Shown: positions 34,491 to 43,171, numbered from the stretch's first letter. The stretch: 45,251 bases of DNA from Candidatus Ventrousia excrementavium (GCA_018714845.1 DVMR01000042.1:1-45251); one strand, 5' to 3'. Numbers and translations: made by a program. Notes: generated from the sequence alone by a model not told the origin.

Positions 34491-35969
34491 ATGGAAAGCC
34501 AAAGCATTTACGAATCCATTGCCACACGGACGGGCGGCGATATTTATATCGGTGTGGTCGGGCCGGTCAGAACAGGAAAGTCGACCTTTATCAAAAGCTT
34601 TATGGAGACCATGGTGCTGCCCAATATTGGCGACATGTATCAAAAAGAACGCGCGCGCGACGAGCTGCCGCAAAGCGGCTCGGGCAAGACCATTATGACG
34701 GCCGAGCCCAAGTTTGTCCCGGAGGAAGCCGTTGAAATCACGATTGATGGTCAGGCCAGCTTTCATGTGCGCATGATCGATTGCGTGGGGTACATGGTCA
34801 ACGGCGCTGTCGGACAGTTTGAGGGCGATGTTCCGCGCATGGTCATGACGCCGTGGTCTGACAATGAAATGCCGCTTGCGCGCGCAGCAGAAATCGGTAC
34901 GCGCAAGGTCATCACAGAGCACTCGACCATTGGTCTGGTCGTGACGACAGACGGCAGCATCGGCGAAATCCCGCGCGACGGCTATGTCGAGGCTGAGGAG
35001 CGCATTGTCAAAGAGCTACAGGAAATCAACAAGCCGTTTTGTATGCTGCTCAACTGTGCGGCGCCCGGCGGACCAGAGGCCCGTCAGCTTCGCGACCAGC
35101 TGGCCGAAAAATATGGCGTTCCCTGTATGGCGGTCAACTGTCTGCAGCTGACGCAAAACGATATTGAAGAAATACTCACCGCTGTGCTCTATGAATTTCC
35201 TGCAAAGGAGTTTGACTTTACACTACCTGAATGGGTCAGCGCTCTGCCGGATGACAACCCACTGCGCGATGAGCTTTACAGCGAGATTCTGGACAAAAGC
35301 AGTCAGATTGCCAAAATGCGCGACGCGCGCGCTGCCATTGCCGCGCTGGGGCAGTGCGATAAAATCGAAAACGCCGCAATCACAGGTATCAGCCTGGGGG
35401 ATGGCGTGGTGTCGGTTCGGGTCGACGTGCCGTCTGCGCTGTTTTACGAAATTTTGTCGCAGCAGGCGGGCGTCACCATTTCAGGTGAAGGCGAGCTGAT
35501 GAGCATGCTGTGTGAAATGGCGCAGATCAAGCGTGAATACCAGCGGCTTGAAGGGGCGCTGGCACAGGTGCGGCAGACAGGATACGGCATTGTCATGCCG
35601 TCTATCTCAGAAATGCGTCTGGCTGAGCCTGAGATTGTCAAGCAGGGCGGAAAATATGGCGTCAAGCTGCGGGCCAGTGCGCCGTCTATCCATATGATTC
35701 GCGCTGAGATTGAGACCTGTTTGTCGCCCATGGTCGGCAGTGAACAGCAGTCTGAAGAGCTGGTCAAATATCTTTTGTCCGGGTTTGAGGATTCTCCGGA
35801 AAAAATCTGGGAGAGCAACATTTTTGGCAAGTCATTGAGTGAGCTGGTCAACGAAGGACTGAACAGCAAGCTGCACAAAATGCCGGATGAGGCGCGTGCC
35901 AAGCTGCAGGAGACGCTGGAGCGCATTATCAACGAAGGCAGCGGCGGACTGATTTGCATTATACTGTGA
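34491..35969 (+). CDS. spoIVA: Stage IV sporulation protein A (coat basement ATPase)
   Basis: 492 residues, the same length as the Bacillus protein. Self-assembling ATPase that forms the basement layer of the spore coat around the forespore. Walker A GPVRTGKST has the essential Lys at K30; the C-terminus ends GGLICIIL, matching the conserved hydrophobic tail needed for localisation. The ATG at 34491 follows AGGGAGG at 7 nt; an ATG 6 nt earlier is too close. A CATATAAT at 34450-34457 could be a mother-cell -10 element. Terminated by the hairpin at 35976. Confidence 0.97.
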   Translation: MESQSIYESIATRTGGDIYIGVVGPVRTGKSTFIKSFMETMVLPNIGDMYQKERARDELPQSGSGKTIMTAEPKFVPEEAVEITIDGQASFHVRMIDCVGYMVNGAVGQFEGDVPRMVMTPWSDNEMPLARAAEIGTRKVITEHSTIGLVVTTDGSIGEIPRDGYVEAEERIVKELQEINKPFCMLLNCAAPGGPEARQLRDQLAEKYGVPCMAVNCLQLTQNDIEEILTAVLYEFPAKEFDFTLPEWVSALPDDNPLRDELYSEILDKSSQIAKMRDARAAIAALGQCDKIENAAITGISLGDGVVSVRVDVPSALFYEILSQQAGVTISGEGELMSMLCEMAQIKREYQRLEGALAQVRQTGYGIVMPSISEMRLAEPEIVKQGGKYGVKLRASAPSIHMIRAEIETCLSPMVGSEQQSEELVKYLLSGFEDSPEKIWESNIFGKSLSELVNEGLNSKLHKMPDEARAKLQETLERIINEGSGGLICIIL

Positions 35970-35975
35970 ACAGCG

Positions 35976-36008
35976 AAAGGCATTTCCCGCCGGGGAAATG
36001 CCTTTTAC
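35976..36008 (+). terminator. Intrinsic terminator of spoIVA
   Basis: 13-bp perfect inverted repeat (35976-35988 and 35993-36005), 4-nt loop, followed by TTTT-type sequence. Confidence 0.8.
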
Positions 36009-36072
36009 ACATAAATAAGACGGTCTGCTCATAGATATAACCAACAGAAAAACGGACAAAGCGAGGGATAGC

Positions 36073-37116
36073 ATGGACAACAGAAAAAGAAGCCGCAGCC
36101 GGGCATCTGCCTATCACCGCGCGCGCGGCCGGGGGCGTTATGCCGCATCGCGCCGCGGAGACGAGACGCCGGGAATCTCACGCTTGTTTCTGGTTTGCGC
36201 CGTTTTACTGCTTGCGGCAGGGCTGCGGCTGACGAGCGGCGGGCGGCTGGAAATTGTCAAAGATGGCATCAACGAGGTCATGAGCGACGGCGGCAGCGTC
36301 AAGGACGCTGTAGCAGTGCTGGGGCGTGCGCTGGTCAGTCCGGGCGAAGGCCAGGAAGAAAGTGCGATTCTCACCTTTGGGCGTCAGCTGCTGGGACTTG
36401 ACGATGATAACAGTCAAAAGGGCGGCGGACAGCAGCACCAGCCAGCCGTAAACCCGCAGGACCTGCAGGAGCCGGTGGACAACGTCTTTAACGAAACCGC
36501 ACCTGAAGACCAGGGACAGCCCACAGCGGCCGGAGTCATCTCCGGCCTTCCTGCTGACCGCCTTGTTCTGCCGACCATTATGGAAAGCCCCAGGCCGGAA
36601 GTCATTACAGCGCAAAATCTGCGGCTGGATCTTCCGGCCGAAGAACTGGATGACAATACGCCCAATGTCGCCTTTGAAATCCCCAGTCCCGATAAGGTTG
36701 ATGATGAAAAATACACGCTTGCTTTTGACTACCAGTACCCGCTTGACAGCATTCGGGTGACATCGGGCTTTGGCTACCGCATCCATCCCATTCACGGCAA
36801 CACCACTTTTCATTACGGCGTCGATCTTGGCGCTGCAACGGGAACACGCATCAACAGCTTTGCCGCCGGCACAGTGTCCGAGACCGGCTATAACTCTGTT
36901 TACGGAAACTATGTGCTTGTATCGCATCCTGACGGATTCGCCACTTTTTACGGGCATCTCCATAAAATTTACGTCAGTGAAGGCGAGCGCGTTTCAATAG
37001 GACAAAAAATTGCAGCAGTCGGAAATACCGGCATGTCGACCGGGCCGCATCTTCACTTTGAAATGCGGCGCAACGACCTGGTGCTTGACCCATTTGATTA
37101 TCTCAGTTTTGAATAG
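36073..37116 (+). CDS. Membrane-anchored M23 peptidase (SpoIVFA/SpoIIQ-like position)
   Basis: 347 residues. A 34-residue Arg/Ser-rich cytoplasmic start, one membrane segment (about 35-52), a disordered Gly/Gln/Pro/Glu region to about 215, then a LytM/M23 domain. Metal ligands and catalytic residues look complete: H247 and D251 in FHYGVDLGA, H295/H297 in YGHLH, and H326/H328 in TGPHLHFE. The domain therefore may hydrolyse peptidoglycan, unlike Bacillus SpoIVFA, whose LytM domain is degenerate. It lies 8 nt before an M50 protease gene. GAGGG precedes the ATG. Whether it is SpoIVFA-, SpoIIQ- or hydrolase-like cannot be settled here. Confidence 0.8.
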   Translation: MDNRKRSRSRASAYHRARGRGRYAASRRGDETPGISRLFLVCAVLLLAAGLRLTSGGRLEIVKDGINEVMSDGGSVKDAVAVLGRALVSPGEGQEESAILTFGRQLLGLDDDNSQKGGGQQHQPAVNPQDLQEPVDNVFNETAPEDQGQPTAAGVISGLPADRLVLPTIMESPRPEVITAQNLRLDLPAEELDDNTPNVAFEIPSPDKVDDEKYTLAFDYQYPLDSIRVTSGFGYRIHPIHGNTTFHYGVDLGAATGTRINSFAAGTVSETGYNSVYGNYVLVSHPDGFATFYGHLHKIYVSEGERVSIGQKIAAVGNTGMSTGPHLHFEMRRNDLVLDPFDYLSFE

Positions 37117-37124
37117 AGGGAAAA

Positions 37125-37739
37125 ATGAAAAAAATCACTGTCACTTATCCGCTGCTCATTGTTTCGGCACTGGCCCTGGCCTTTGACAAAAACGGCTGGC
37201 TGATTTTGTATCTGGCCGCCGCAGCCCTGCACGAGCTTGGGCACCTTGCCGCCATTTTGCTGTATGGCGGCAGGGTGCAGCATATTACAGCCGGACTGGG
37301 CGGCATGAAAATCGATTACACCACGCGCCGTCAGAGCTCATATGCATCGGATATTCTGATGGCGCTGGCCGGACCGCTTGTCAATTTGCTGTTGGTGGCG
37401 CTGTGCACGGTTGCCGCGCAGTACTGGCCGGGGGAAGACCTGTATTATTTCTGCGGTGTCAATCTGCTTCTGGCTTTTTTCAACCTCGTTCCGGCGGCCC
37501 CGCTCGACGGCGGGCAGGCCGTGCGCGCGCTTTTGCTGGCGCTGATGGGACCGGAAAGGGGAGAAAGGCTGGCTCATTTTATTTCGCTTTTGTCCGGCTG
37601 GGGGCTGATGGCGGCGGGAATCGCTCTGCTGTACTTTACGCGCCGCAATGGGGCGCTGCTGTTTGCAGCCCTGGTCGTCCTGCAAAGCCTGCACTGTCCG
37701 TCTGCCGGTCACAAGCGCCCTGACAGGCGGACAGCATAA
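37125..37739 (+). CDS. M50 site-2 metalloprotease, SpoIVFB-like
   Basis: 204 residues, about six membrane segments. Zinc motif HELGH (H36, E37, H40) in the second segment and the third ligand D128 in VPAAPLDGGQAVRA. SpoIVFB-like proteases clip pro-sigma-K in the mother cell. The 204-residue size is that of the short forms lacking a CBS domain. It starts 8 nt after the M23 gene, which suggests the two form a processing-regulator pair. Not every clostridium needs sigma-K processing, so the substrate is inferred. Confidence 0.85.
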   Translation: MKKITVTYPLLIVSALALAFDKNGWLILYLAAAALHELGHLAAILLYGGRVQHITAGLGGMKIDYTTRRQSSYASDILMALAGPLVNLLLVALCTVAAQYWPGEDLYYFCGVNLLLAFFNLVPAAPLDGGQAVRALLLALMGPERGERLAHFISLLSGWGLMAAGIALLYFTRRNGALLFAALVVLQSLHCPSAGHKRPDRRTA

Positions 37740-37748
37740 GATTTTTCT
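37694..37748 (+). terminator. Possible terminator overlapping the M50 gene end
   Basis: CTGTCCG (37694-37700) pairs with CGGACAG (37728-37734) across a 27-nt internal region that can itself fold, and a TTTTT run begins at 37742. The gap between stem and T-run is large, so this is tentative. Confidence 0.3.
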
Positions 37749-37807
37749 TTACTTTGTCCTTCCGGTGATATATCATAAGGATAATGTTTAATCACACGGG
37801 AGGAACC

Positions 37808-39640
37808 ATGAACCATCAGCTTGCAGCGTGTCTGGAACACGTTAAAAAGCCGTCGCGTTACGCCGGCGGCGAATATGGCACTGTCATCAAGGACAAGCAG
37901 GGGGTTGACGTTCGCTTTGCCCTCTGTTTTCCTGAGCTTTATGAAATCGGCATGTCGCATTTGGGCTCAAAAATCCTGTACGGGCTGCTCAACGCTATGG
38001 ACGGGGTGTGGTGTGAGCGTGTTTACGCACCGTACACGGATATGGAGCGCGAAATGCGCGCGCGCGGCGTCCCGGCGTATGCGCTTGAAAGCGGTGACCC
38101 GCTGTCTGACTTTGATATTTTGGGCTTTACCCTGCAATACGAACTCAACTACACGGCAGTACTCAACACGCTGGATATGGCAGGGATTCCGTTCTATGCC
38201 AGCCAGCGCACCGAGTTGACCCCTCTCGTTGTGGCCGGCGGCCCCTGCGTTTACAACTGTGAGCCGGTCGCTGACTTTTTTGATATCATCCTGATTGGTG
38301 AAGGAGAGGAAACGCTTCCCGAGTTGGTACAGCTGTATCGTGAAGCACGAGCGTCGGGCGCATCCAAACAGGAGTTTTTACAAAAGGCGGCGCAGATTCA
38401 GGGCTTTTATGTGCCGTCTCTGTACGACATTGCCTATAACGCCGATGGCACCATTGCAGCGATTACGCCGAAAAACGGCGCCCCGGCTGTGGTCAGAAAG
38501 CGTGTGGTCAAGGATTTCGACAAGGCGTACTTTCCGGACAGCTTCATTGTGCCGTCAACCGACATCGTCTTTGACCGTGCCATGATCGAGCTGTTCCGCG
38601 GCTGCCGGCGCGGGTGCCGGTTTTGTCAGGCCGGGTATACCTATCGGCCCATCCGCGCAAAATCGCCGGAGACGCTGGAAAAACAGGCCCGCAGGCTGGT
38701 GGAGACGACCGGGTACGATGAGGTCTCGCTGACGTCGCTCAGCTCGAGCGACTATCCGCACCTGGAAACATTGTGCGAGAGCCTGGTGGCCGACTTTGAG
38801 CCGCGCCACATCAATCTGGCGCTCCCGTCGCTGCGCGCTGACAATTTTAATCTTGACCTCATGGAAAACATTCAGAAGGTCCGCAAAAGCGGCCTGACTT
38901 TTGCACCTGAGGCAGGAACGCAGCGTCTGCGCGACGTCATCAACAAAAATCTGCGCGAAGAAGATTTGCAAAACGCCTGTCGTGTCGCCTTCAGCGCCGG
39001 ATATAACGGCGTCAAGCTGTACTTCATGATGGGCCTGCCCGCTGAAACCGATGAGGACCTGCTCGGCATTTCGTCCATTGCGCGCAATGTGCTGCACAAC
39101 TTCCGTGAAAATGCCAGCAATCGTGCCCGCGGCGTGCGAATTTCTGTGGGGGTGTCCACCTTTGTCCCCAAAGCACAGACGCCGTTTCAGTGGTGCGGGC
39201 AAATTGACCGGCAGGAAATCGTCCGCAGGCAGCAGGTGCTGATGGACTCTCTTAAAATCAAAAATGTCACCTACAGTTTGCACGGCTGGCAGGCCAGTTT
39301 TTTAGAGGCTGTGCTGGCCCGCGGCGGACGCCGTCTGGCGCCGGTCATCGAGGGAGCGTGGCGCCGCGGCAGCCGGCTGGACGGCTGGGATGAGTGCTTT
39401 GACTTAAACCGGTGGCTGGATGCCTTTGAAGAATGCGGCGTAGACCCCGCTTTTTACGCGAACCGCGAGCTGGGTGAAAACGAGATTACGCCCTGGGACC
39501 ATATTTTTTCCGGCGTTACCAAGCAGTATCTGCGCAGTGAATATGAACGCTCACTCAGGGGCGAGCCGACGCCCGACTGCAAGGCGGGCTGCCGCAACTG
39601 CGGTGCTCTGTCGCTGACGGGGGTGAAGTGCGATGTATAA
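37808..39640 (+). CDS. B12-binding-type radical SAM protein, TIGR03960 family
   Basis: 610 residues. An N-terminal B12-binding-like region has FPELYEIGMSHLGSKIL and GGPCVYNCEP. The radical SAM core uses C-x3-C-x2-C in CRRGCRFCQ near residue 268. GLTFAPEAGTQRLR and a GLPAETDEDL segment follow, and the C-terminus has a Cys-rich CKAGCRNCG. The family is paired with DUF2344 proteins; the reaction is unknown, and a tRNA or rRNA modification role has been suggested. The ATG at 37808 follows GGGAGGAA; an ATG at 37784 is not near a ribosome site. Coupled by an 8-nt overlap to the DUF2344 gene. Confidence 0.87.
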   Translation: MNHQLAACLEHVKKPSRYAGGEYGTVIKDKQGVDVRFALCFPELYEIGMSHLGSKILYGLLNAMDGVWCERVYAPYTDMEREMRARGVPAYALESGDPLSDFDILGFTLQYELNYTAVLNTLDMAGIPFYASQRTELTPLVVAGGPCVYNCEPVADFFDIILIGEGEETLPELVQLYREARASGASKQEFLQKAAQIQGFYVPSLYDIAYNADGTIAAITPKNGAPAVVRKRVVKDFDKAYFPDSFIVPSTDIVFDRAMIELFRGCRRGCRFCQAGYTYRPIRAKSPETLEKQARRLVETTGYDEVSLTSLSSSDYPHLETLCESLVADFEPRHINLALPSLRADNFNLDLMENIQKVRKSGLTFAPEAGTQRLRDVINKNLREEDLQNACRVAFSAGYNGVKLYFMMGLPAETDEDLLGISSIARNVLHNFRENASNRARGVRISVGVSTFVPKAQTPFQWCGQIDRQEIVRRQQVLMDSLKIKNVTYSLHGWQASFLEAVLARGGRRLAPVIEGAWRRGSRLDGWDECFDLNRWLDAFEECGVDPAFYANRELGENEITPWDHIFSGVTKQYLRSEYERSLRGEPTPDCKAGCRNCGALSLTGVKCDV

Positions 39641-40274
39641 GGTGCGCGTACTGTTTCAAAAGGATGAACCGGCCTGCTATATTTCGCATCTTGATCTGAT
39701 GAAGGCGCTGCAGCGCTCTCTGCGGCGTGCCGCTTTGCCGGTGCGGTATTCCGAGGGCTTTAACCCGCACATTGTTTTGTCGATCCTCGTGCCGCTTTCG
39801 ACCGGGTATCGCAGCAGATATGAACTGTGCGACTTTGATCTGACATGCGACGAGCTGCCATCCAACATCCAGGACCGGCTCAATGCCGCGCTGCCGTCTG
39901 GTCTGCGGGTGCTGCGCATAGGACAGGCTGTTCGTCCAGTGGCACAGGCTGTGCTGTCAGATTTTGAGATTGTCTGGCACGGCGTCCGGTGTGCTGATGC
40001 GGTGCGGGATGCACTGGGTGGAGCGCTGACAGTTGAAAAGCGTTCCAAGCGGGGGAGTAAGCAGGTGGATATTCGCGACTATGTCCGTTCGGCTGTTGTC
40101 AGTGACGGCGATGACGGTACTGTCTGCCGGTGCGTTCTGAAGGCTGGCGACGACCCGCTCAACCCTGCATACCTGACACAGGCGCTGATTGAAAAGGGAA
40201 TTTTGGCCGAAGATACTCCGGTTACCTATACCCGATGTGCGATTTTGGACGAAAACGGAAAAGAATTTTTCTAA
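39633..40274 (+). CDS. DUF2344 (TIGR03936) radical SAM-associated protein
   Basis: 213 residues. It starts YKVRVLFQKDEPACYISHLDL, a signature of the family, with PVRYSEGFNPHIVLS following. It pairs with the TIGR03960 radical SAM protein, either as a separate subunit or, in other taxa, as a fused C-terminal domain. The 8-nt overlap with the preceding gene supports a fixed 1:1 partnership. In many Firmicutes rng follows, then rplU-rpmA; here rplS follows instead. Confidence 0.85.
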   Translation: MYKVRVLFQKDEPACYISHLDLMKALQRSLRRAALPVRYSEGFNPHIVLSILVPLSTGYRSRYELCDFDLTCDELPSNIQDRLNAALPSGLRVLRIGQAVRPVAQAVLSDFEIVWHGVRCADAVRDALGGALTVEKRSKRGSKQVDIRDYVRSAVVSDGDDGTVCRCVLKAGDDPLNPAYLTQALIEKGILAEDTPVTYTRCAILDENGKEFF

Positions 40275-40279
40275 AACTG

Positions 40280-40308
40280 TTGCAATCCCGCGGCGTTTGT
40301 GGTAATAT
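40280..40308 (+). promoter_or_regulatory. Sigma-A-type promoter of rplS
   Basis: TTGCAA (40280-40285), 17-bp spacer, TAATAT (40303-40308). It starts 6 nt after the DUF2344 stop and would give a leader of about 68 nt. Confidence 0.65.
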
Positions 40309-40314
40309 ATCAAG

Positions 40315-40382
40315 GTATGTATTACGGGTGGTCCTCTGCCGTTGTCAGGGCACGAACGCCTGAGAGGAAAGGAAATCTAGTT
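40315..40382 (+). promoter_or_regulatory. Structured rplS leader, probable L19 autoregulatory leader
   Basis: CCTC (40333-40336) pairs with GAGG (40364-40367) and, inside it, TCAGG (40345-40349) with CCTGA (40359-40363), leaving an 8-nt bulge on the 5' side. The outer 3' arm takes part of the GAGAGGAAAGGAA ribosome site, so folding could reduce rplS translation. Placement and shape fit the L19 leader known from Firmicutes, where L19 limits its own synthesis; the assignment is by memory of the family. Confidence 0.5.
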
Positions 40383-40724
40383 ATGGATCTCATCAAAAGA
40401 CTGACAGAGCCTCAGCTCAAAGAAAACGCCGTGAATTTTAATGTCGGCGACACTGTCCGCGTTCACGCAAAGATCAAAGAAGGCAACCGTGAAAGAATCC
40501 AGGTTTTCGAGGGCACGGTCATCGCCCTCAAGCACGGCGGCATTCAGGAGACTGTCACCGTCCGCCGCATGTCTTACGGTGTTGGCGTTGAAAAGACCTT
40601 CCCCGTACATTCCCCCAACATCGAAAAAATCGAAGTTGTGCGCCGGGGCAAAGTCAGACGCGCCAAGCTTTATTACCTGCGTGGCAGAGTCGGTAAGGCC
40701 GCCAAAGTCAAACAGGATATCTGA
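40383..40724 (+). CDS. rplS: Ribosomal protein L19
   Basis: 113 residues, standard length. Binds 23S rRNA near the 30S-50S interface. Motifs: the N-terminal helix, [43 protein letters not shown], and the [11 protein letters not shown] tail. The ATG at 40383 is chosen over longer frames because the family starts here and GAGAGGAAAGGAA lies upstream. It has its own promoter, leader and terminator. Confidence 0.97.
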   Translation: MDLIKRLTEPQLKENAVNFNVGDTVRVHAKIKEGNRERIQVFEGTVIALKHGGIQETVTVRRMSYGVGVEKTFPVHSPNIEKIEVVRRGKVRRAKLYYLRGRVGKAAKVKQDI

Positions 40725-40734
40725 AGCGCGCAAG

Positions 40735-40765
40735 AGGGACGGTCAGCCGTCCCTTTTATTTTTAA
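40735..40765 (+). terminator. Intrinsic terminator of rplS
   Basis: 8-bp perfect inverted repeat AGGGACGG/CCGTCCCT (40735-40742, 40747-40754), 4-nt loop, followed by TTTATTTTT. It precedes lepB by only about 10 nt, so some readthrough may feed lepB. Confidence 0.75.
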
Positions 40766-40773
40766 AAAAGGCC

Positions 40774-41370
40774 GTGATTGCATTGGCAGAGAACAAAAGC
40801 ACAGGAAAGCGCCTGGCGGATGACGGCAAGGCCGTGAAAAAGACCTCGCCAGTCACTGATCTGTTTTACTGGGCCGAAGCGCTGGTATTTGCGCTGACAT
40901 TCCTGGTTCTGTTATCGGTGTTTTTTGTCCGGTTTTCCGGCGTAGACGGCAGTTCGATGCTGCCGACACTGGTTGATAATGATCAGGTGCTGGTGCAGAT
41001 CGTCGGGTATGACGAGCCAGAACGTGGCGACATTGTTGTCGTTTATGCCCCCTACTTTGAAAATGAGCCGCTGGTCAAGCGCGTGATTGCCAAGGGCGGT
41101 GACATTGTCGACATAGATCCTGATTCCGGCATGGTCAGCGTCAATGGTGAACAGCTGGTCGAGCCATATATCAATGAAACGATTCTCAACATCGGCACGG
41201 TATCTTATCCGTATGAGGTGCCCGAGGGACGCGTTTTTGTCATGGGCGATAACCGAAATCACAGCTCGGACAGCCGTCTTGCCGAGATAGGCGCACTGCC
41301 TTATGAGAATATCATCGGCAAAGTCTTTTTCCGCATCTTCCCGTTTACCAGACTGGGGACCGTGCAATGA
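40774..41370 (+). CDS. lepB: Signal peptidase I
   Basis: 198 residues. Single N-terminal membrane segment (about 35-53). Catalytic Ser61 in SSMLPTL and Lys102 in VKRVIAKGGD, and box E GDNRNHSSDSR are intact. It cleaves signal peptides of exported proteins at the outer membrane face. The start is uncertain: GTG at 40774 follows AAAAAAGG very closely, while TTG at 40783 sits 11 nt after it. The stop overlaps the rbgA ATG (ATGA). Confidence 0.92.
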   Translation: MIALAENKSTGKRLADDGKAVKKTSPVTDLFYWAEALVFALTFLVLLSVFFVRFSGVDGSSMLPTLVDNDQVLVQIVGYDEPERGDIVVVYAPYFENEPLVKRVIAKGGDIVDIDPDSGMVSVNGEQLVEPYINETILNIGTVSYPYEVPEGRVFVMGDNRNHSSDSRLAEIGALPYENIIGKVFFRIFPFTRLGTVQ

Positions 41371-42233
41371 GCATTAACTGGTATCCCGGCCATATGGCGC
41401 GAACGCGCCGGCTCATGCTTGAGGACTTGAAAAATGTCGATGTTGTCTGCGAGATTGTTGATGCCCGTATTCCGCGCAGCAGCCGCAATCCCGACCTGGA
41501 CAGGCTGGCGCAGGGCAGACGGCGTCTGCTCGTGCTCAACCGCGCCGACCAGGCGGACCCTGAAAAGACTGCACAGTGGATGGAGTTTTATCGAACCCAG
41601 GGCTTGACTGTTTTGGCGACAGACAGCCAAAAGGGCGGCTTTTTGCCTGCATTTACCGGCGCGGTGCGGACCGTCTGTGCAGATTTGATTCGCCGCAACG
41701 AGGAAAAAGGGCAGGCGGGAAAGACCATCCGGCTGATGATTGTCGGCATTCCCAATGTTGGCAAATCGTCCTTTATCAATCGTCTGCTTGGCCGCAAATC
41801 AGCTGTTGCTGAGGATCGGCCGGGCGTGACGCGGAAAAAGCAGTGGTACACGCTGCCCAGCGGCTTTGATTTCATGGACACGCCCGGTATGCTGTGGCCC
41901 AAGATAGACGACGATGAAACCGGCTATCGTCTGGCTTTTACCGGCACCATTCGCGACGAAATTCTGGATCTTGAGGATCTTGCGTGCCGTTTGCTGGTTT
42001 TGCTGGAGCAGGCAGCTCCAGGCGCTCTGGAAAAACGCTACGGCGTTACGCCAGACACCAGCGAGCCCTATGAAGGATTATGTGCGCTGGGACGCAGGCG
42101 CGGCTTTGTCGTCAGCGGCGGCGAAGTCGATACCGAGCGCATGGCGCGCGTCCTGCTCGATGAGTTCCGCAGCGGTAAGCTGGGACGCATCACGCTCGAG
42201 CTGCCGCCGGTGCAGAATCATGCTTCAGTTTGA
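41367..42233 (+). CDS. rbgA: Ribosome biogenesis GTPase YlqF/RbgA
   Basis: 288 residues. Circularly permuted GTPase that completes the 50S subunit. The motifs come in the permuted order: G4 NRAD (usually NKxD), then G1 GIPNVGKSS, then G3 DTPG. N-terminal YPGHMARTRR is the RbgA signature. The C-terminal ANTAR-like RNA-binding part holds SGGEVDTERMARVLLDEF. Coupled to lepB by ATGA; the stop lies 14 nt inside rnhB. Confidence 0.92.
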   Translation: MSINWYPGHMARTRRLMLEDLKNVDVVCEIVDARIPRSSRNPDLDRLAQGRRRLLVLNRADQADPEKTAQWMEFYRTQGLTVLATDSQKGGFLPAFTGAVRTVCADLIRRNEEKGQAGKTIRLMIVGIPNVGKSSFINRLLGRKSAVAEDRPGVTRKKQWYTLPSGFDFMDTPGMLWPKIDDDETGYRLAFTGTIRDEILDLEDLACRLLVLLEQAAPGALEKRYGVTPDTSEPYEGLCALGRRRGFVVSGGEVDTERMARVLLDEFRSGKLGRITLELPPVQNHASV

Positions 42234-42825
42234 ACAGGCCCTCTGGGCCGAAGGCAAGCGTCTTGTTTGCGGAGTCGATGAAGCAGGCCGGGGACCGCTG
42301 GCCGGGCCGGTCACGGCCGCAGCTGTTATCTTAAACCCGGACGACATCATCGATGGCGTAAATGATTCCAAAAAACTGTCTGCAAAAAAACGTGAGGCAT
42401 TGTTTGAAGTTATTTGCCAGCGCAGTCTTGCTTGGGGAATCGGCTGGGCCAGCCCGGAAGAAATTGACGATATCAACATTCTGAATGCGACTTTTCTTGC
42501 AATGCAGCGCGCTGTAAAGCAGATGAACATGACACCGGATTTTATTTTGGTTGATGGCAATCGTGATCCGGGACTGGGGCTTGAGACACGCTGCATCGTC
42601 GGCGGAGACGGTAAAAGCGCCAGCATCGCAGCAGCGTCTATTCTCGCCAAAGTATCGCGGGACCGGTTGATGTGTGAGCTGGCGCAGCAGTACCCGCAGT
42701 ACGGCTTTGATGTGCACAAGGGGTATCCCACAAAAGTCCATCGCGAGGCGGTTTTACAGTGGGGGCCCAGTCCGGTGCACCGAAAGAGCTTTCTCAAAAA
42801 GCTGCTGGGTGGTGACGGCGTGTGA
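42220..42825 (+). CDS. rnhB: Ribonuclease HII
   Basis: 201 residues. Degrades RNA of RNA-DNA hybrids and removes single ribonucleotides from DNA. Catalytic acidic motif GVDEAGRGPLAG near residue 17, the LVDG acidic residue, and the conserved GDGKSASIAAASILAKV region. The ATG at 42220 overlaps rbgA by 14 nt; a longer frame from 41914 lies in rbgA. Ends with a GTGA overlap to yraN. Confidence 0.93.
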   Translation: MLQFEQALWAEGKRLVCGVDEAGRGPLAGPVTAAAVILNPDDIIDGVNDSKKLSAKKREALFEVICQRSLAWGIGWASPEEIDDINILNATFLAMQRAVKQMNMTPDFILVDGNRDPGLGLETRCIVGGDGKSASIAAASILAKVSRDRLMCELAQQYPQYGFDVHKGYPTKVHREAVLQWGPSPVHRKSFLKKLLGGDGV

Positions 42826-43163
42826 AAGCGCAGGAATTGGGCCGGCTGGGCGAGCAGACGGCGGCGCGGGCACTGCAGAAAATGGGTTGCCGTCTGCTGG
42901 CCATGAACTATCGCACGCGCTTTGGAGAAATTGATCTTATTGTACAGGACGGGGACACCACTGTGTTCGTGGAGGTCAAAACTCGCAAAGACGCGTCCTT
43001 TGCCGAGGCAGCCGAAGCTGTCACACCGGCCAAGCAGGAACGGCTTCGTGCGGCTGCACAGCAGTGGCTGGCCGAAAAGGGTGAAAGCCCGGCGCGTTTT
43101 GATGTTGTCGAGGTCTACACCAAAGACCGGACAATCCGTCATATCAGGGATGCCTTTACATGA
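42822..43163 (+). CDS. yraN: YraN family protein (UPF0102)
   Basis: 113 residues, endonuclease-like fold. Motif GEIDLIVQDGDTTVFVEVKTR has the D-x-E-x-K restriction-nuclease core, and RLGEQTAA opens the family. Physiological role unsettled. GTG start overlaps the rnhB stop (GTGA), a common rnhB-yraN arrangement. Part of the lepB-rbgA-rnhB-yraN chain. Confidence 0.9.
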   Translation: MKAQELGRLGEQTAARALQKMGCRLLAMNYRTRFGEIDLIVQDGDTTVFVEVKTRKDASFAEAAEAVTPAKQERLRAAAQQWLAEKGESPARFDVVEVYTKDRTIRHIRDAFT

Positions 43164-43171
43164 GGTGAGAA

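Noticed and set aside
36205-36963. 252-codon minus-strand frame in the M23 peptidase gene
   Set aside because: Antisense shadow; peptidase motifs are intact on the plus strand.
40441-40773. N-terminal extension of lepB through rplS
   Set aside because: The extra residues are rplS read in another frame and a terminator lies between the genes.
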